Shown one piece after another: positions 29,572 through 39,833 of a stretch of DNA of 54,366 nt. How positions within the stretch are numbered: the stretch's first letter is position 1; every line of letters starts with the position of its first letter. This DNA comes from Sphingopyxis granuli NBRC 100800. GTDB taxonomy: Bacteria > Pseudomonadota > Alphaproteobacteria > Sphingomonadales > Sphingomonadaceae. The notes under the pieces are model-generated. The model did not search any database. It was not told the origin of the DNA and saw nothing but the letters and a program-made list of their open reading frames with translations. The stretch spans positions 1-54,366 of the forward strand of contig NZ_BCUA01000020.1 in assembly GCF_001591045.1 (NCBI RefSeq). The letters run 5' to 3'. The translations under genes were made by a program, and so were the position numbers.

Positions 29572-31101
29572 TCAGGGGATCGGGGGCACCGGCTGCGGCG
29601 GTGCGTCGGGATCGTCTTCGTGCACGTCGATGATCCCGCGGCCGACATAGCTGCGCGAGCGGCTGTACAGGAAATAGACGACGAGACCGACCGCCGCCCA
29701 GATCAGGAACAGCGTGATGCTCTTGTGATCGAGGTTGAAGAACAGATAGATGCAGCCGAGGACCGCGATCGGCGCCGTGACGAAGATCATCGGCGTCTTG
29801 AACGGCCGGTGCCGGGTCGGATCGGTGCGGCGGATCGTCATCACCGCGATCGACACGGCGGCGAAAGCGAACAGCGTGCCCGAGTTGGAGATGTTGGCGA
29901 GTTGTCCGACCGGGAAGAAGGCGGCGAACAGCGCCACGGCAATGCCCGTGATGATCGTGATGACATGCGGGGTGTGGAACTTCGGGTGAATCCGCGAGAA
30001 GGCCTGCGGCAGCAGCCCGTCGCGGCTCATCACGAAGAAGATGCGCGTCTGGCCGAACATCATCATCAGGATGACCGACGGCAGGGCAAGCCCGGCGGCG
30101 AGGCCGATCAGGTTGCCGACCTGCGGCCAGCCGATTTCACGCATCGTCCAGGCCAGCGCCTCCTTCGAACAGACGACCGCCTGGTCGCCGATCGCGCCGC
30201 ATGCCGACGCCAGCGCGCGGCTTCCGGGTTCGAGCGCGTGACCGGTGGCGGCGTCGATGCCGACCGGCTGTGCGCCGACGGTGCCGATGACGCCCGCGGC
30301 GACAAGCAGGTAGAAGACGGTGCAGATGGCGAGGCTGCCGATCAGGCCGATCGGCATGTTGCGTTGCGGGTTCTTCGTCTCTTCCGCCGCGGTCGACACG
30401 GCGTCGAACCCGACATAGGCGAAGAAGATGGAGGCGGCGGCGGCGCCGATCCCCCCGATGCCGAGCGGTGCGAAGGGTTCGAAATTCTCCATGTTCATCA
30501 CCGGCACCGCGAGCGCGATGAACAGCGTCAGCGCCGCCACCTTGATGACGACGAGGATCGCGTTGACGGTCGCGGATTCGCGCGTGCCGATCACCAGCAG
30601 CCAGGTGACCAGCCCCGCGATGGCCATCGCCGGCAGGTTGATCATCCCGCCGTCGAACGGCCCGAGCACCCATGTGGAGGGTATGTCGATCCCCAGCGCA
30701 TTCTCCGCCAGCCCGACGACATAGCCTGACCAGCCGACCGAGACCGCGCCCGCGGCCACCGCATATTCGAGGATCAGTGCCCAGCCGACCATCCAGGCGA
30801 TCAGCTCGCCCATCACCGCGTAGCTATAGGTATAGGCCGATCCCGAAACCGGCACCATCGCCGCCATTTCGGCATAGCAGAGCGCGGCAAAGGCGCAGAC
30901 GAAGCCGGCGATGACGAAGCTGATCATCATGCCGGGCCCGGCTTTTTGCGCCGCCTCGGCGGTCAGCACGAAAATGCCGGTGCCGATCACCGCGCCGATC
31001 CCCAGCATGGTGAGCTGGAAGGCGCCGAGCGAACGGTGCAACGATTTCTTTTCCGCCGTCGCCAATATGGCGTCCAGCGGTTTGACACGACCAAATACCA
31101 T
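29572..31101 (-). CDS. APC family amino-acid permease
   Basis: This inner-membrane permease belongs to the cationic amino-acid transporter type of the APC superfamily (YhdG/CAT-like). The 509-residue protein has about 12 helices. The family start is clear (LGAFQLTMLGIGAVIGTGIFVLTA at about residues 25-48). The conserved FFAYVGFDAVSTAAEETKNPQR segment lies near 230-250. A charged tail with several prolines closes the protein. An extracytoplasmic loop at about 275-315 holds two cysteines (SACGAIGDQAVVCSKE) that may form a disulfide. Substrate specificity cannot be read. Confidence 0.92.
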   Translation of the reverse strand: MVFGRVKPLDAILATAEKKSLHRSLGAFQLTMLGIGAVIGTGIFVLTAEAAQKAGPGMMISFVIAGFVCAFAALCYAEMAAMVPVSGSAYTYSYAVMGELIAWMVGWALILEYAVAAGAVSVGWSGYVVGLAENALGIDIPSTWVLGPFDGGMINLPAMAIAGLVTWLLVIGTRESATVNAILVVIKVAALTLFIALAVPVMNMENFEPFAPLGIGGIGAAAASIFFAYVGFDAVSTAAEETKNPQRNMPIGLIGSLAICTVFYLLVAAGVIGTVGAQPVGIDAATGHALEPGSRALASACGAIGDQAVVCSKEALAWTMREIGWPQVGNLIGLAAGLALPSVILMMMFGQTRIFFVMSRDGLLPQAFSRIHPKFHTPHVITIITGIAVALFAAFFPVGQLANISNSGTLFAFAAVSIAVMTIRRTDPTRHRPFKTPMIFVTAPIAVLGCIYLFFNLDHKSITLFLIWAAVGLVVYFLYSRSRSYVGRGIIDVHEDDPDAPPQPVPPIP

Positions 31102-31271
31102 GCGAGTGTCCCCTTGTCGGGCGGCAAGGGCCGCCGCCCGTCTCCTGGCGGCGCAGACTAACCGCTCCGCCGGTCAGCGCAACATAATTTCATGGGGAAT
31201 GGCTTAACTTCGCTTCCATCGCTCCGCCGTGAATTTGGCGGCTCCGGGCGCGGTTCGGTGGCCGGCCTGTC

Positions 31272-33407
31272 CTATCGCACCGTGAAGCGCACGCGGTCGA
31301 TCGTCCGCCCGCCGGGATCGGTGAGGGTCAATATATGACTGCCGGGGCGCGGCACGATCTGCTGTCCCGCGTCGGCGTCGCCGAGCACTTGCTTGTCGAG
31401 AATCAGGCGGAAACCCGTGACCTCGCCGCTGACCACGACCGCGAGTTGCTGGCGGCCCGCCGGGATGTCGGGGTCGAGCGCATAGACGCTGCCGCTGACC
31501 GGGCTGGTGATGCGCTGGCGGCGCGCGGCGGCGGGGGCGGCCGCCATCTCGGCCTGCGCGGTGCCGCGCAGGAAATATTCGCGGCGCGGCGGCTCGCGCG
31601 TGCCGGGCAGGTTGACGCGGCGCGCCTCGACGCCTTCGGGTATCCCCGGCGGCCTGCCGGGGCGGCCGGCGTGGAGCGCGAGCATCACGTCACGCCACAC
31701 CGGCGCCGCGCCCGAGGTGCCCGACACCGCGCGCATCGAATCCCCCTCCAGATTGCCGACCCAGACCGCGACCGTGTAGCGATCCGAAAAGCCGACGCAC
31801 CAGTTATCGCGCATCCCCTTCGATGTCCCCGTCTTCGCCGCGGCCCAGAAGGGCAGGCGCAGCGCGCTGTCGGCACCGAAGGCGTCGGCGCGCGCCGTGG
31901 CGTCGGCCATGATGTCGGCGACGATGAAGGCGGCGCCGGGATCGACGATCCGGCGTTCCTCCCCCTTTGCCGCGCCCTTCACGAAACGGATCGGCGACCA
32001 GCGGCCCCGGTTGGCGAGGGTGCGGAAGGCGTTCGCCTGTTCGACGAGGCTGACCTCGGCCGACCCGAGCGCGAGGCTGAAGCCGTAATAGTCGCCGTCC
32101 TCGACCAGTCCATGATAGCCGAGCGCCCACAGCCGGTCGCGGAACTGCTGGACGTCGTCGATGACGAGCGCGCGCACCGCGGGGACGTTGAGTGACGCGG
32201 CGAGTGCGTGGCGCACGCTGACCGGCCCCTTGAAGCTGCGGTCGTAATTCTTGGGGACATAGAGGCCCGAGGCGGTGTCGAGCTGCACCGGGCTGTCGTC
32301 GAGAATCGAGGCGGCGGTGAGCCAGCCCTTTTCGATCACTTGCGCATAGAGGTGCGGCTTGAGCGTCGAGCCTGCCTGCCGCTGGGCGTTGGCGCCGTCG
32401 ACCGCGGCGGCGGTCGATTTCAGCCCGACCCCGCCGACATAGGCGAGCACGTCGCCGGTGGCGTTGTCGAGGACGACCACCGCGCCGTCGCGCACCCGAT
32501 CGGCACCGAGCCCGGCGAGCTGGCGGCGCATCGCGACGATCGCTGCGCCCTGGATGCGGCGGTCGATCGTCGTCGTCACGCGCTTGCCCGGCGCGTCGAG
32601 CAGGCGCACGGCGAGGTGCGGCGCGAGGGCGGGGTCGAAGCGCGCGGCGCGCTCGCCCGACACCAGAGTCGCGGCGGCGGCGCGCAGCGGGGCGCAGTCG
32701 TCGTCACGCGCGAGGCGACAGGCGCGCCGCCCGAGCACCCCGGCATCGGCCGCCGGATTGGGGAGCAGCGCTGCGAACAGCACGGCGTCGGTGCGCGTCA
32801 TCTGTGCCGGGGGCTTGCCGAACAGGCTGCGCGCGCCGGCGCCGACCCCCTGCACCTCGCCGCGCAGCGGCACGAGGTTGAAATAGGCCTCGAGCATCTG
32901 TTCGCGGGTCCAATGCGATGCGAGCGCCTGCCCGGCGCGCATCTGGCGAAGCTTCGCGCGCCAGCCGCGCTGCCCCGGCTGTGCGAGTTCGGGCGCGAGG
33001 AAGGCGGCGAGCTGCATCGGCAGCGTCGAGGCACCGCGCGATCGGCCGCCGCCCCAGCGCGCGCGGGCCGCGCTCGCCATCGCGAGCCAGTCGACGCCGC
33101 CGTGCGACCAGAAGCGTTTGTCCTCTGCCGCGACCACCGTATCGCGCAGCGCGGAATTGATCGCCGCCAGCGGCACCCACGCCGTCCGCCGCCGTTCGAA
33201 ATCGACGCGCTTGCTGTCGAGAAGGCGGCCGTCGCGGTCGTAGAGCCACGCCTCGCTGGGCTTCCAGCCGGCGCGCACCGTTTCGTAATCGGGCATCGCG
33301 GGCGGGCGGGTGAGAAGGTGCGCGATCGTGACGAGAACGAGCATGGCAAGTGCGGTCCACAGCAAGGCGTTGCGCCAGCGGCGTTTGCGGGGGACGTGTT
33401 CAGTCAT
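31272..33407 (-). CDS. pbpC: Penicillin-binding protein 1C
   Basis: PBP1C is a bifunctional membrane-anchored peptidoglycan synthase. The 711-residue protein has a short cytoplasmic basic tail, one transmembrane helix (residues about 14-33), a glycosyltransferase domain with EDKRFWSHGGVDW and GGRSRGASTLPMQLA, and a transpeptidase domain. The active-site motifs of the latter are S347-T-L-K, SLN, and KTGTSKGMRDNW. The C-terminal BiPBP_C domain follows (ITSPVSGSVYALDPDIP). The gene lies 65 bp downstream of the alpha-2-macroglobulin gene; this pairing is conserved in many bacteria and is thought to couple wall repair to protease trapping. Confidence 0.97.
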   Translation of the reverse strand: MTEHVPRKRRWRNALLWTALAMLVLVTIAHLLTRPPAMPDYETVRAGWKPSEAWLYDRDGRLLDSKRVDFERRRTAWVPLAAINSALRDTVVAAEDKRFWSHGGVDWLAMASAARARWGGGRSRGASTLPMQLAAFLAPELAQPGQRGWRAKLRQMRAGQALASHWTREQMLEAYFNLVPLRGEVQGVGAGARSLFGKPPAQMTRTDAVLFAALLPNPAADAGVLGRRACRLARDDDCAPLRAAAATLVSGERAARFDPALAPHLAVRLLDAPGKRVTTTIDRRIQGAAIVAMRRQLAGLGADRVRDGAVVVLDNATGDVLAYVGGVGLKSTAAAVDGANAQRQAGSTLKPHLYAQVIEKGWLTAASILDDSPVQLDTASGLYVPKNYDRSFKGPVSVRHALAASLNVPAVRALVIDDVQQFRDRLWALGYHGLVEDGDYYGFSLALGSAEVSLVEQANAFRTLANRGRWSPIRFVKGAAKGEERRIVDPGAAFIVADIMADATARADAFGADSALRLPFWAAAKTGTSKGMRDNWCVGFSDRYTVAVWVGNLEGDSMRAVSGTSGAAPVWRDVMLALHAGRPGRPPGIPEGVEARRVNLPGTREPPRREYFLRGTAQAEMAAAPAAARRQRITSPVSGSVYALDPDIPAGRQQLAVVVSGEVTGFRLILDKQVLGDADAGQQIVPRPGSHILTLTDPGGRTIDRVRFTVR

Positions 33408-33472
33408 CGTCGGACTGCGAACTTGCGATGCGCGCCATCATCACGGCGATGGAAAGATGCGCTTCAGCTCCA

Positions 33473-36400
33473 TCACTCCGCCGCCACCGTCAGCGGTGCG
33501 TTCGGCCACTGGCCGCGGATCGCGGGCGAATACATCGCCTCGACCCGCGTCGCGGGCAGGGTGAAGCGGCCCGATCCGTTGAGCCGCACGACATATTCGA
33601 CCGCGTGCTTGCCCGCGGGCATCCAGCCGAAATAGCCGCGCCAGCTGTCGCGCCCGCGCTCGACATAGCTTGGCTGCCAGCCCGACCCGCTGGCCTGATC
33701 GGCAAGCATTTCGGACTGGCCGCCGAGATTGCCGACGATCGTCGCGCCGGGCGGGATCGGATCGTTGACGATCACCCATGTCCGGCCCGCGGCCGCGGTG
33801 ATCTCGATCCGCACCTTGACGACGTCGCCGCGCGTCAGCCGGTCCTTGTTCGCCGCCTTGACGATGTGCATCGACCGCTTGATGCGATAGCCGGCGTTGA
33901 GCGGTTCCTTGAGCGGCACTGCCGCCCGGACGCGGACGGTCGCCCATGGCGCTCCGCTGCCCTGGTGGGCGAGCGTCATCGGCGCGGCGGCGAGCGGAAG
34001 GCGCAGCGGCGCGGCGTCGGCGGGCAGCGGCCAGCCTTGCGACGCGCTGGCGCCCGCGAGGCCGACGGTGGTGGTGCCGGTGATCGCGCTCGCCGGATAG
34101 AGATCGGCGAAGCGGCGCACCGTCACTGCGCCCCAGGCGTTGGCGGGAGTGGTGTCCCAATGGCCCTTGCGCTGGCGCTGCGCGACGCCGACCATCAGCC
34201 GGCCCGCGTCGTCTTCCCAGCCCTTGCGGCCGAGCACGGCTTCGAGCGTCTTGATCGCCATCTCGTCGCCGCTCGTCATCATCCACCATGGCGCCTTCGC
34301 GTCGTCGACGAGGTCGAGACGCATGCCTTCGTAGACGAGCCGCTTGCGCAGTTCGGCCTCGGCGGCGGTGCGCAGCGCGGCCGCGCCCCGGACGCCCGGC
34401 GTCCGCTCGATCGCGACGAGCCAGTCGGCGAGCGTGCCGGTCGCCATGTCGGCGGGCGCCATGTCGATCGCGGCCACCAGCGCGGGGCTGGCCGCATTAT
34501 TGCGCGCGAGCGCCGCCAGCGCGGCAACGCGCACCGGCCGGATGTCGTAGGGACCATATCCCTTCCGGGTCAGCCGTCCCTCGACGACCGCCTGCAGCGC
34601 CTTGACCATCTTTGTCTTCGATGCCTCGGGGATCGCGAAGCCGTTCGCTGCGGTAATCGCGAGGACATAGGCGGTCAGCTCGGGCGAGCCTTCCAGCCGG
34701 CTGCTCGGCCAATAGCGCAGCAGGCCGTCGTCATCGAGATAGGTCGGCATCGCGCCCGCGAGCGCTTGCCAGCGGCCGAGGTCGCCGAGCGCGACCGCGC
34801 GCGAAGTCGATTGCTCGAAACAGTCGTAGGGGTAGATCGCCATATAGTCGCGCACCCCGGCAAGCGGCGGCGCGAGCGTGCCCGCCAGCGCGATGTCGAC
34901 GGTGCCGCCGGGCAGAGCCCCCGCCGGAATGGCGATCGGCAATGACGTGTCCGACCCGACGCGCAACAGGCTGGCGGCCCATGTCTCGACCGGCACGGCG
35001 GGTTCGACCTGCTGCGCGAAAACCAGCCGGTCGCGTTGCCGGCCGTTCTTCGACACCGCCTCGATCGTCCATTCAAGCGGTCCCGATTCGGCGGGGGCGG
35101 TCATCGACCAGCTGATCGGCACCGCGCCGCCCGCCGGGATGGTGACGGTCAGCGACTGGCCGGTCGCCACCGCGGGCGACAGCGTCGGGGTCGCAACGAC
35201 CTCCATCGGTCGGTCGGTGCCGTTGCGCAGCGTGAAGCGCGCGTCATAGGTGTCGCCGGTGCGCACCAGCTCGGGAAGCCCGGCAAAGACCGCGAGGTCC
35301 TGCACGGTGCGCACGCTCGTTTCGCCGGTGCCGAAATATTGCGCGCCGTCGGTGGCGATCGCGACGAGGCGGAAGCCCGACAGATTGTCGGACATGGGCA
35401 CCTCGACCGTCGCACGGCCCTTTGCGTCGAGCGGGACATGCCCCTTCCACAGCAGGACGGGACGGAAATCCTCGCGCGTCAGGCCGCTGAGGTCGCCGCC
35501 GCCGCCTCCGCCGGGGGCGAGTGTTTTGCGGCCATAGTGGCGTTTGCCGACCACCTGCATCTGCGCGGTCGAGGTCAGCACGTCGAGCGTGCGGTCGCCC
35601 ATCATCGCGTCGAGCAGCGCCCAGCTGTCGTTCGGCGCGAGCTGGAGCAGCGCCTCGTCGACCGCGGCGAAGGCGACGTCGGCGCCCGCGGCGGGCTTGC
35701 CGTTCGGGGTCCTGACCTCGATCGCCACCTTCGCGGTTTCGCGCACCGCATATTTGTCCTTGTCGGCCTTCACCTTGACGCCGAGCCGGTGGCCTTCCCA
35801 GCCGACCTTGATCCGCGCGATGCCCATGCGATAGGCGGGCTTGGCGAGATCGACGAGCGCGGTCGGCGGCGCGCCCTCGCTGTTTTCGATGCGGAAGCCG
35901 ACCGCGCGCTTCATCTTGCGGAACCAGCTTTCGCCGCCGGTCACGCGCCCGCGCACCGCCATCACCGAGACATAGACGTCGGGGGCATAGGTCGCGGGCA
36001 GCTTGACCTTCACCACCGGGTCGGTGCCCTTCAGCGGCGTGACGAAGCTCGACAGCACGCCCTCGCGCTCGACGGTGACCAGCGCCGTCGCCTCGCGGAA
36101 GGGCATGCGGACCTGGAAGGTCGCGGTGTCGCCCGCGGCGTAGCGCGGCTGTTCGGCGATCACGTCCATGCGGTCGCCATTATCGCCGCCGAACCACCAG
36201 TCGTCGTCGCCCGCGAGCCAGACCGAGCGAACCGCGCGCGCTTCGTTGCCGTCGGCGTCGGTCGTCGTCGCGACCACCGTGACCTCGCCCGAGACGCCGG
36301 GCGCCATCGCGCAGCTCGCGCGGCCGAGACTGTCGGTCGTCGCGCTGCACGCGGCATCGAGCTTCGTCGTGCGCATCTGGTTGTCATAGGCGTAGAAACC

Positions 36401-39304
36401 GCCGATCAGCCGCCGCCGCGCGGTGATGATCTCGCGATTGTAGAGGGTCACCGCGACGCGCTGGCCGCCGATCGGCTTGCCGTCCAGATCGAGCGCGATG
36501 AATTTCAGGCGCAGGTCGTTGTCGCGCATCAGCCAGCCGTCGGTCTTGACCCCCAGCCGCACCGCCGACGGATAGAGGGTGATGCGCCGGCTGCTGGTCA
36601 GCGTCTCGCCGTTCGCATCCTGATAATCCATCTCGACCGCCATCTGGGTCGGCCGGACGATCGGCTGGTCGACGACCACGCTCGTCGACGCGGTACCGTC
36701 GGCGCCGAGGGTGATCGGCACCGACCGCGCGAGCGGCATGTCGGCTTCGGGTTCCTCGCCGCTGTCGTCGAGTTGGACCACCCCTTCGCGGACCGGCTGG
36801 CCGTCGAAGTCCCAGTCGCGATAATCCTCGGGCGGCGACCAGCGCGGGGTGAAGGCGGTGCGCACCTCGACGGGCAGGTTCCCGGCGGGACCGCCCGACA
36901 GATAGCCGACGAACAGCGCCAGCGGCACCGCGGTCGGGCGGACGAGCGCCGATTTGGGCCCGGTGACCGTCGCCTTCATCGTCGGCAGGCGATATTCGTC
37001 GACGCGGATCGACGCGTCGCTCCAGATCGTCTTGTCCTCGCCATCCTTGTCCTTGGTGACGAAGACGAGGTCGTAGTCGCCCATCGGCGCCGAGGCGGGA
37101 ACGTTCCATATCGTGTCGCCGCTGCCGCTCGCGTCGATGGCGAAGGGCATTTCGAACTCGGTGTCGGAGCCGCGATGGACGAGGCGGAGCCGGCCCGCCA
37201 TCGGCTGCGGAACCGCGAAGCCCGTGCCCACGGGGCGGCGCAGGATATGCTTCATGTTGACCGTCTCGCCCGCCTTGACGAGCGCGCGGTCGAACAGGGT
37301 GTGGAGGATGTCGCCGCGTTCGGACCAGCCATAGGGCAGGTCGAAGTCATAGGGGCGGATGCCGCTGCCCCAGTCGGTGAGGGTGAAGCTGAAATCGTCG
37401 CCCGCGCGCGCGGTGACCATCAGCGCATGGCCTTCGCTGTTCGACGGGTCGGCGTCCGTGTCGCAGCTCGACCAGGTTTCGGGCTGCGGCAGGCCTTTCG
37501 GGAAGGCGAGGCGGCCCGCCTTGTCGGCGGTGCCGCGTGCGAGCAGGCGGCCGGTGCAGCTGTCGCTGACGCGAATTTCCGCACCCGCGACGGGCAGGCC
37601 GGTGTCGAGCGCCGTCACCCAGGCGAGCGAGCTTTCGCGGCCCCATTTGAAATGCACCGCCATGTTGGTGACGAGCGCGGCGGTCGCGACATAGCGCGTC
37701 GCCTTGCGCCCGAGCAGCGCGGCGCCGAGTTCGGGGCTCGCGATCTCGACGACGTGAAAGCCCTTTTCGGTCAGGGGGATGCCGACGACCTCGAAGTCCT
37801 TGCCGCCGCCGGGGGGCGACAGCGTCAGGTCGCGGCGCTCGCCGCCCGCCGGCGCGCCGTCGAACACCGATGTCGTGCCGGTGTAATTGACGGTAACCTC
37901 TTCGCCGCGCGCGTTCTTTTCCTCGCGATAGTCGGTGTCGTCGGCGTCGTCGACGCGCTTCAGCCAGCGCGCGACCGCCGCATCGTCGTCGCCGACCTTC
38001 AGCGCGGTCGCCGGTATCCTGAGGTTCGCCTGGACGAGCGACGATTCGACCCCGCGCACCGTGACGGGCAGCACGCCGCCCTCCTTCGCCTCCAATATGC
38101 CGAAGCTCGCGGCGAACTTGACCAGCGGCGGGGCGCGGTCGATGTGGAATTTCAGCGGGAAGTTCGACGCGTTGGCGAGCTTGCGGCCGCTCTGGTCGAC
38201 GACGTCGGCGGGCAGGGTCAGCGTCGCGTCGACATTCTGCGGCAGCGGCCCGGCGAAGCGGACCTGGGTCAGCCACCGATCATTGGCATCGTCGGCGTCG
38301 GCTTTCGCGGTCAGGCGCTTGCCATCGGCGGTGGCGAGCGTCGCGGCGAGTGCGGTCTCGCGCGCCACCGGCGAGGCGAACTTGACCACGACGTCCTTGA
38401 TCGGGTTGCAGCCCGCCTGCGGATTGACGCGGCTGCACGCCATCTTGGCGGTGAAGGCCGGGCGCACATTATAGTCGAAGCGCTGGTCGCGACCGGCGGT
38501 ACGGCCGGGGACGCCGGCCTGCTGGATGCGGGCATCCCAGACGAGCGCCATCTCGCGGCCCGGCGGCAGCGGCCGGCGGCACTTGACCGGCACGATGCGA
38601 TCGAGCGCGGCGTCACGATCGGCGCCGGCCGCGGGCAGGCGCAGCGGCAGGCCGGCGTCATAGGCGAAGGACTGGCGCGACCAGTCGCCGTCGCCGAGCC
38701 CGGTCAGAATCCGCTCTGCGGTATCGCGCGGCAGCACGTCGACCGGAATCTTCTCTCCGATCCCGTCGACCGCGCAATAGGCGAAGCGGCCGACCGAAGC
38801 GCGGTCGGCGGCGACGTTGGTGGCGACGAGGAAGAGCTGATCCTCCTCGATCCCGTCATAGGTCCCCCCGGCGAGCACGGCGCGCGCCGACGGACCGCCG
38901 GTGTCGATCGCGAAGCGGCCGTTGCCGACGACCGAAACGCCGCGCGCGGTGGCGAGGTCGGAGCGCAGTTCGACGTGGCAACGCTTGCCGCCGGGCAGCG
39001 GCGCGTCGAATTCGAGCACCCACGTCCGCGTATCGACCCAGCGTCCGGTGCCGGGTACCTTGCAGTCATGGGTGGCGGGCGCCTTCGCGCGCGGATCGCC
39101 GAGCGGCACCATGTCTTCGGAGAAACGCAGTGTGAAGCGGCTGATCGCGCCGTCACCGCCGCTGGCGCTGCCCGGCGTCGCGAGCGTGACCTGCGGCACC
39201 GTGTCGCCGCCCGCCGCCGCGAGCGCGAGACCGAGCGGAACCAGCAGGGCCAGCCGCATCTTTCCGGCCAAGCGTGCGCCCAGCCCCTGCCATCGCTGCA
39301 TCAT
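33473..39304 (-). CDS. Bacterial alpha-2-macroglobulin (YfhM-like) with thioester
   Basis: This is a very large (1943-residue) periplasmic protease inhibitor that traps attacking proteases. Its domains are N-terminal MG repeats, a MG7/A2M_N region, the bait region, the A2M domain (GHVPLDAKGRATVEVPMSDNLSGFR begins near 1295) and the thioester domain. The thioester motif CFEQ is present, with Cys1495, so it should be able to bind proteases covalently. The N-terminus has a hydrophobic signal (LALLVPLGLALAAAG) but no lipobox cysteine, unlike E. coli YfhM. I chose ATG 39304 (AGGAG ten bases upstream); 39259 is an alternative. pbpC follows directly. Confidence 0.95.
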   Translation of the reverse strand: MMQRWQGLGARLAGKMRLALLVPLGLALAAAGGDTVPQVTLATPGSASGGDGAISRFTLRFSEDMVPLGDPRAKAPATHDCKVPGTGRWVDTRTWVLEFDAPLPGGKRCHVELRSDLATARGVSVVGNGRFAIDTGGPSARAVLAGGTYDGIEEDQLFLVATNVAADRASVGRFAYCAVDGIGEKIPVDVLPRDTAERILTGLGDGDWSRQSFAYDAGLPLRLPAAGADRDAALDRIVPVKCRRPLPPGREMALVWDARIQQAGVPGRTAGRDQRFDYNVRPAFTAKMACSRVNPQAGCNPIKDVVVKFASPVARETALAATLATADGKRLTAKADADDANDRWLTQVRFAGPLPQNVDATLTLPADVVDQSGRKLANASNFPLKFHIDRAPPLVKFAASFGILEAKEGGVLPVTVRGVESSLVQANLRIPATALKVGDDDAAVARWLKRVDDADDTDYREEKNARGEEVTVNYTGTTSVFDGAPAGGERRDLTLSPPGGGKDFEVVGIPLTEKGFHVVEIASPELGAALLGRKATRYVATAALVTNMAVHFKWGRESSLAWVTALDTGLPVAGAEIRVSDSCTGRLLARGTADKAGRLAFPKGLPQPETWSSCDTDADPSNSEGHALMVTARAGDDFSFTLTDWGSGIRPYDFDLPYGWSERGDILHTLFDRALVKAGETVNMKHILRRPVGTGFAVPQPMAGRLRLVHRGSDTEFEMPFAIDASGSGDTIWNVPASAPMGDYDLVFVTKDKDGEDKTIWSDASIRVDEYRLPTMKATVTGPKSALVRPTAVPLALFVGYLSGGPAGNLPVEVRTAFTPRWSPPEDYRDWDFDGQPVREGVVQLDDSGEEPEADMPLARSVPITLGADGTASTSVVVDQPIVRPTQMAVEMDYQDANGETLTSSRRITLYPSAVRLGVKTDGWLMRDNDLRLKFIALDLDGKPIGGQRVAVTLYNREIITARRRLIGGFYAYDNQMRTTKLDAACSATTDSLGRASCAMAPGVSGEVTVVATTTDADGNEARAVRSVWLAGDDDWWFGGDNGDRMDVIAEQPRYAAGDTATFQVRMPFREATALVTVEREGVLSSFVTPLKGTDPVVKVKLPATYAPDVYVSVMAVRGRVTGGESWFRKMKRAVGFRIENSEGAPPTALVDLAKPAYRMGIARIKVGWEGHRLGVKVKADKDKYAVRETAKVAIEVRTPNGKPAAGADVAFAAVDEALLQLAPNDSWALLDAMMGDRTLDVLTSTAQMQVVGKRHYGRKTLAPGGGGGGDLSGLTREDFRPVLLWKGHVPLDAKGRATVEVPMSDNLSGFRLVAIATDGAQYFGTGETSVRTVQDLAVFAGLPELVRTGDTYDARFTLRNGTDRPMEVVATPTLSPAVATGQSLTVTIPAGGAVPISWSMTAPAESGPLEWTIEAVSKNGRQRDRLVFAQQVEPAVPVETWAASLLRVGSDTSLPIAIPAGALPGGTVDIALAGTLAPPLAGVRDYMAIYPYDCFEQSTSRAVALGDLGRWQALAGAMPTYLDDDGLLRYWPSSRLEGSPELTAYVLAITAANGFAIPEASKTKMVKALQAVVEGRLTRKGYGPYDIRPVRVAALAALARNNAASPALVAAIDMAPADMATGTLADWLVAIERTPGVRGAAALRTAAEAELRKRLVYEGMRLDLVDDAKAPWWMMTSGDEMAIKTLEAVLGRKGWEDDAGRLMVGVAQRQRKGHWDTTPANAWGAVTVRRFADLYPASAITGTTTVGLAGASASQGWPLPADAAPLRLPLAAAPMTLAHQGSGAPWATVRVRAAVPLKEPLNAGYRIKRSMHIVKAANKDRLTRGDVVKVRIEITAAAGRTWVIVNDPIPPGATIVGNLGGQSEMLADQASGSGWQPSYVERGRDSWRGYFGWMPAGKHAVEYVVRLNGSGRFTLPATRVEAMYSPAIRGQWPNAPLTVAAE

Positions 39305-39460
39305 CGCCTCAACTCTCCTGCGCCGGCTGGCGTATCTATCCTGCTGGAAACAGGGGCAGGAGTCCACCCGCTGCCGCGCAGCGCACAGGATCCGCCACGC
39401 ACGGCGTCATCGCTGTGATCGCGATCATTGCGAGGCGGTGGGGGTGCTGTCCTGGAGCGT

Positions 39461-39492
39461 GATGACATCGAATGGAGATGACATCGAATGGA
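39461..39492. repeat. 16-bp tandem duplication
   Basis: GATGACATCGAATGGA occurs twice in direct succession (39461-39476 and 39477-39492), next to the palindromic element that follows. It lies in the 529-bp gap between the macroglobulin and HIT genes, which otherwise holds only repeats. Confidence 0.85.
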
Positions 39493-39494
39493 AT

Positions 39495-39577
39495 CGTCAT
39501 TGCGAGCGGCGAAGCCGCGCGGCAATCCAGAGCAGGCATAAACCGCTCTGGATTGCTTCGCTCCGCTCGCAATGACG
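39495..39577. repeat. Palindromic intergenic repeat (CGTCATTGCGAGCG type)
   Basis: CGTCATTGCGAGCG (39495-39508) is inverted relative to CGCTCGCAATGACG (39564-39577). An inner pair GCAATCCAGAGC/GCTCTGGATTGC extends the hairpin. This sequence type is widespread between genes in alphaproteobacteria. Confidence 0.8.
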
Positions 39578-39710
39578 AAGGGGGTCAATCCAAAATCATC
39601 AGAGTTTAGAGCATTGAGCCTTAAATCTGCCGGATAAGGGTCGTTGCAGGTTTATGGCACGCCGCGCTATGGCCTGTGGAGATTCAGTTTTTCCGCAAAA
39701 CAAAACCAGG

Positions 39711-39794
39711 TTCTCCCGCGAAGGCGGGAGCCCAGAGTGGAGGAAATCAGGGTTTGCGTCCCACCGCACTGGGTCCCCGCCTTCGCGGGGACAC
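39711..39794. repeat. Palindromic intergenic repeat (CTCCCGCGAAGGCGGGAG type)
   Basis: The left arm has CTCCCGC GAAG GCGGGAG then CCCAG; the right arm has CTGGG then CCCCGC CTTC GCGGGG. It is organised like the element at 9179 but with a GAAG/CTTC loop. Confidence 0.75.
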
Positions 39795-39833
39795 GCCCCT
39801 ATGCGTCCGCAAGCGCCCGAATCCCCACAGGCC

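Noticed and set aside
30108..30673. Genes antisense or out of frame within the amino-acid permease
   Set aside because: Arginine-rich frames without motifs; the permease frame is complete and has family signatures.
35036..39418. A 1460-codon open frame antisense to the macroglobulin gene
   Set aside because: High-GC coding DNA often leaves an opposite frame open. The product is a low-complexity Arg/Asp/His-rich string with no family motif, while the other strand has a complete protein.
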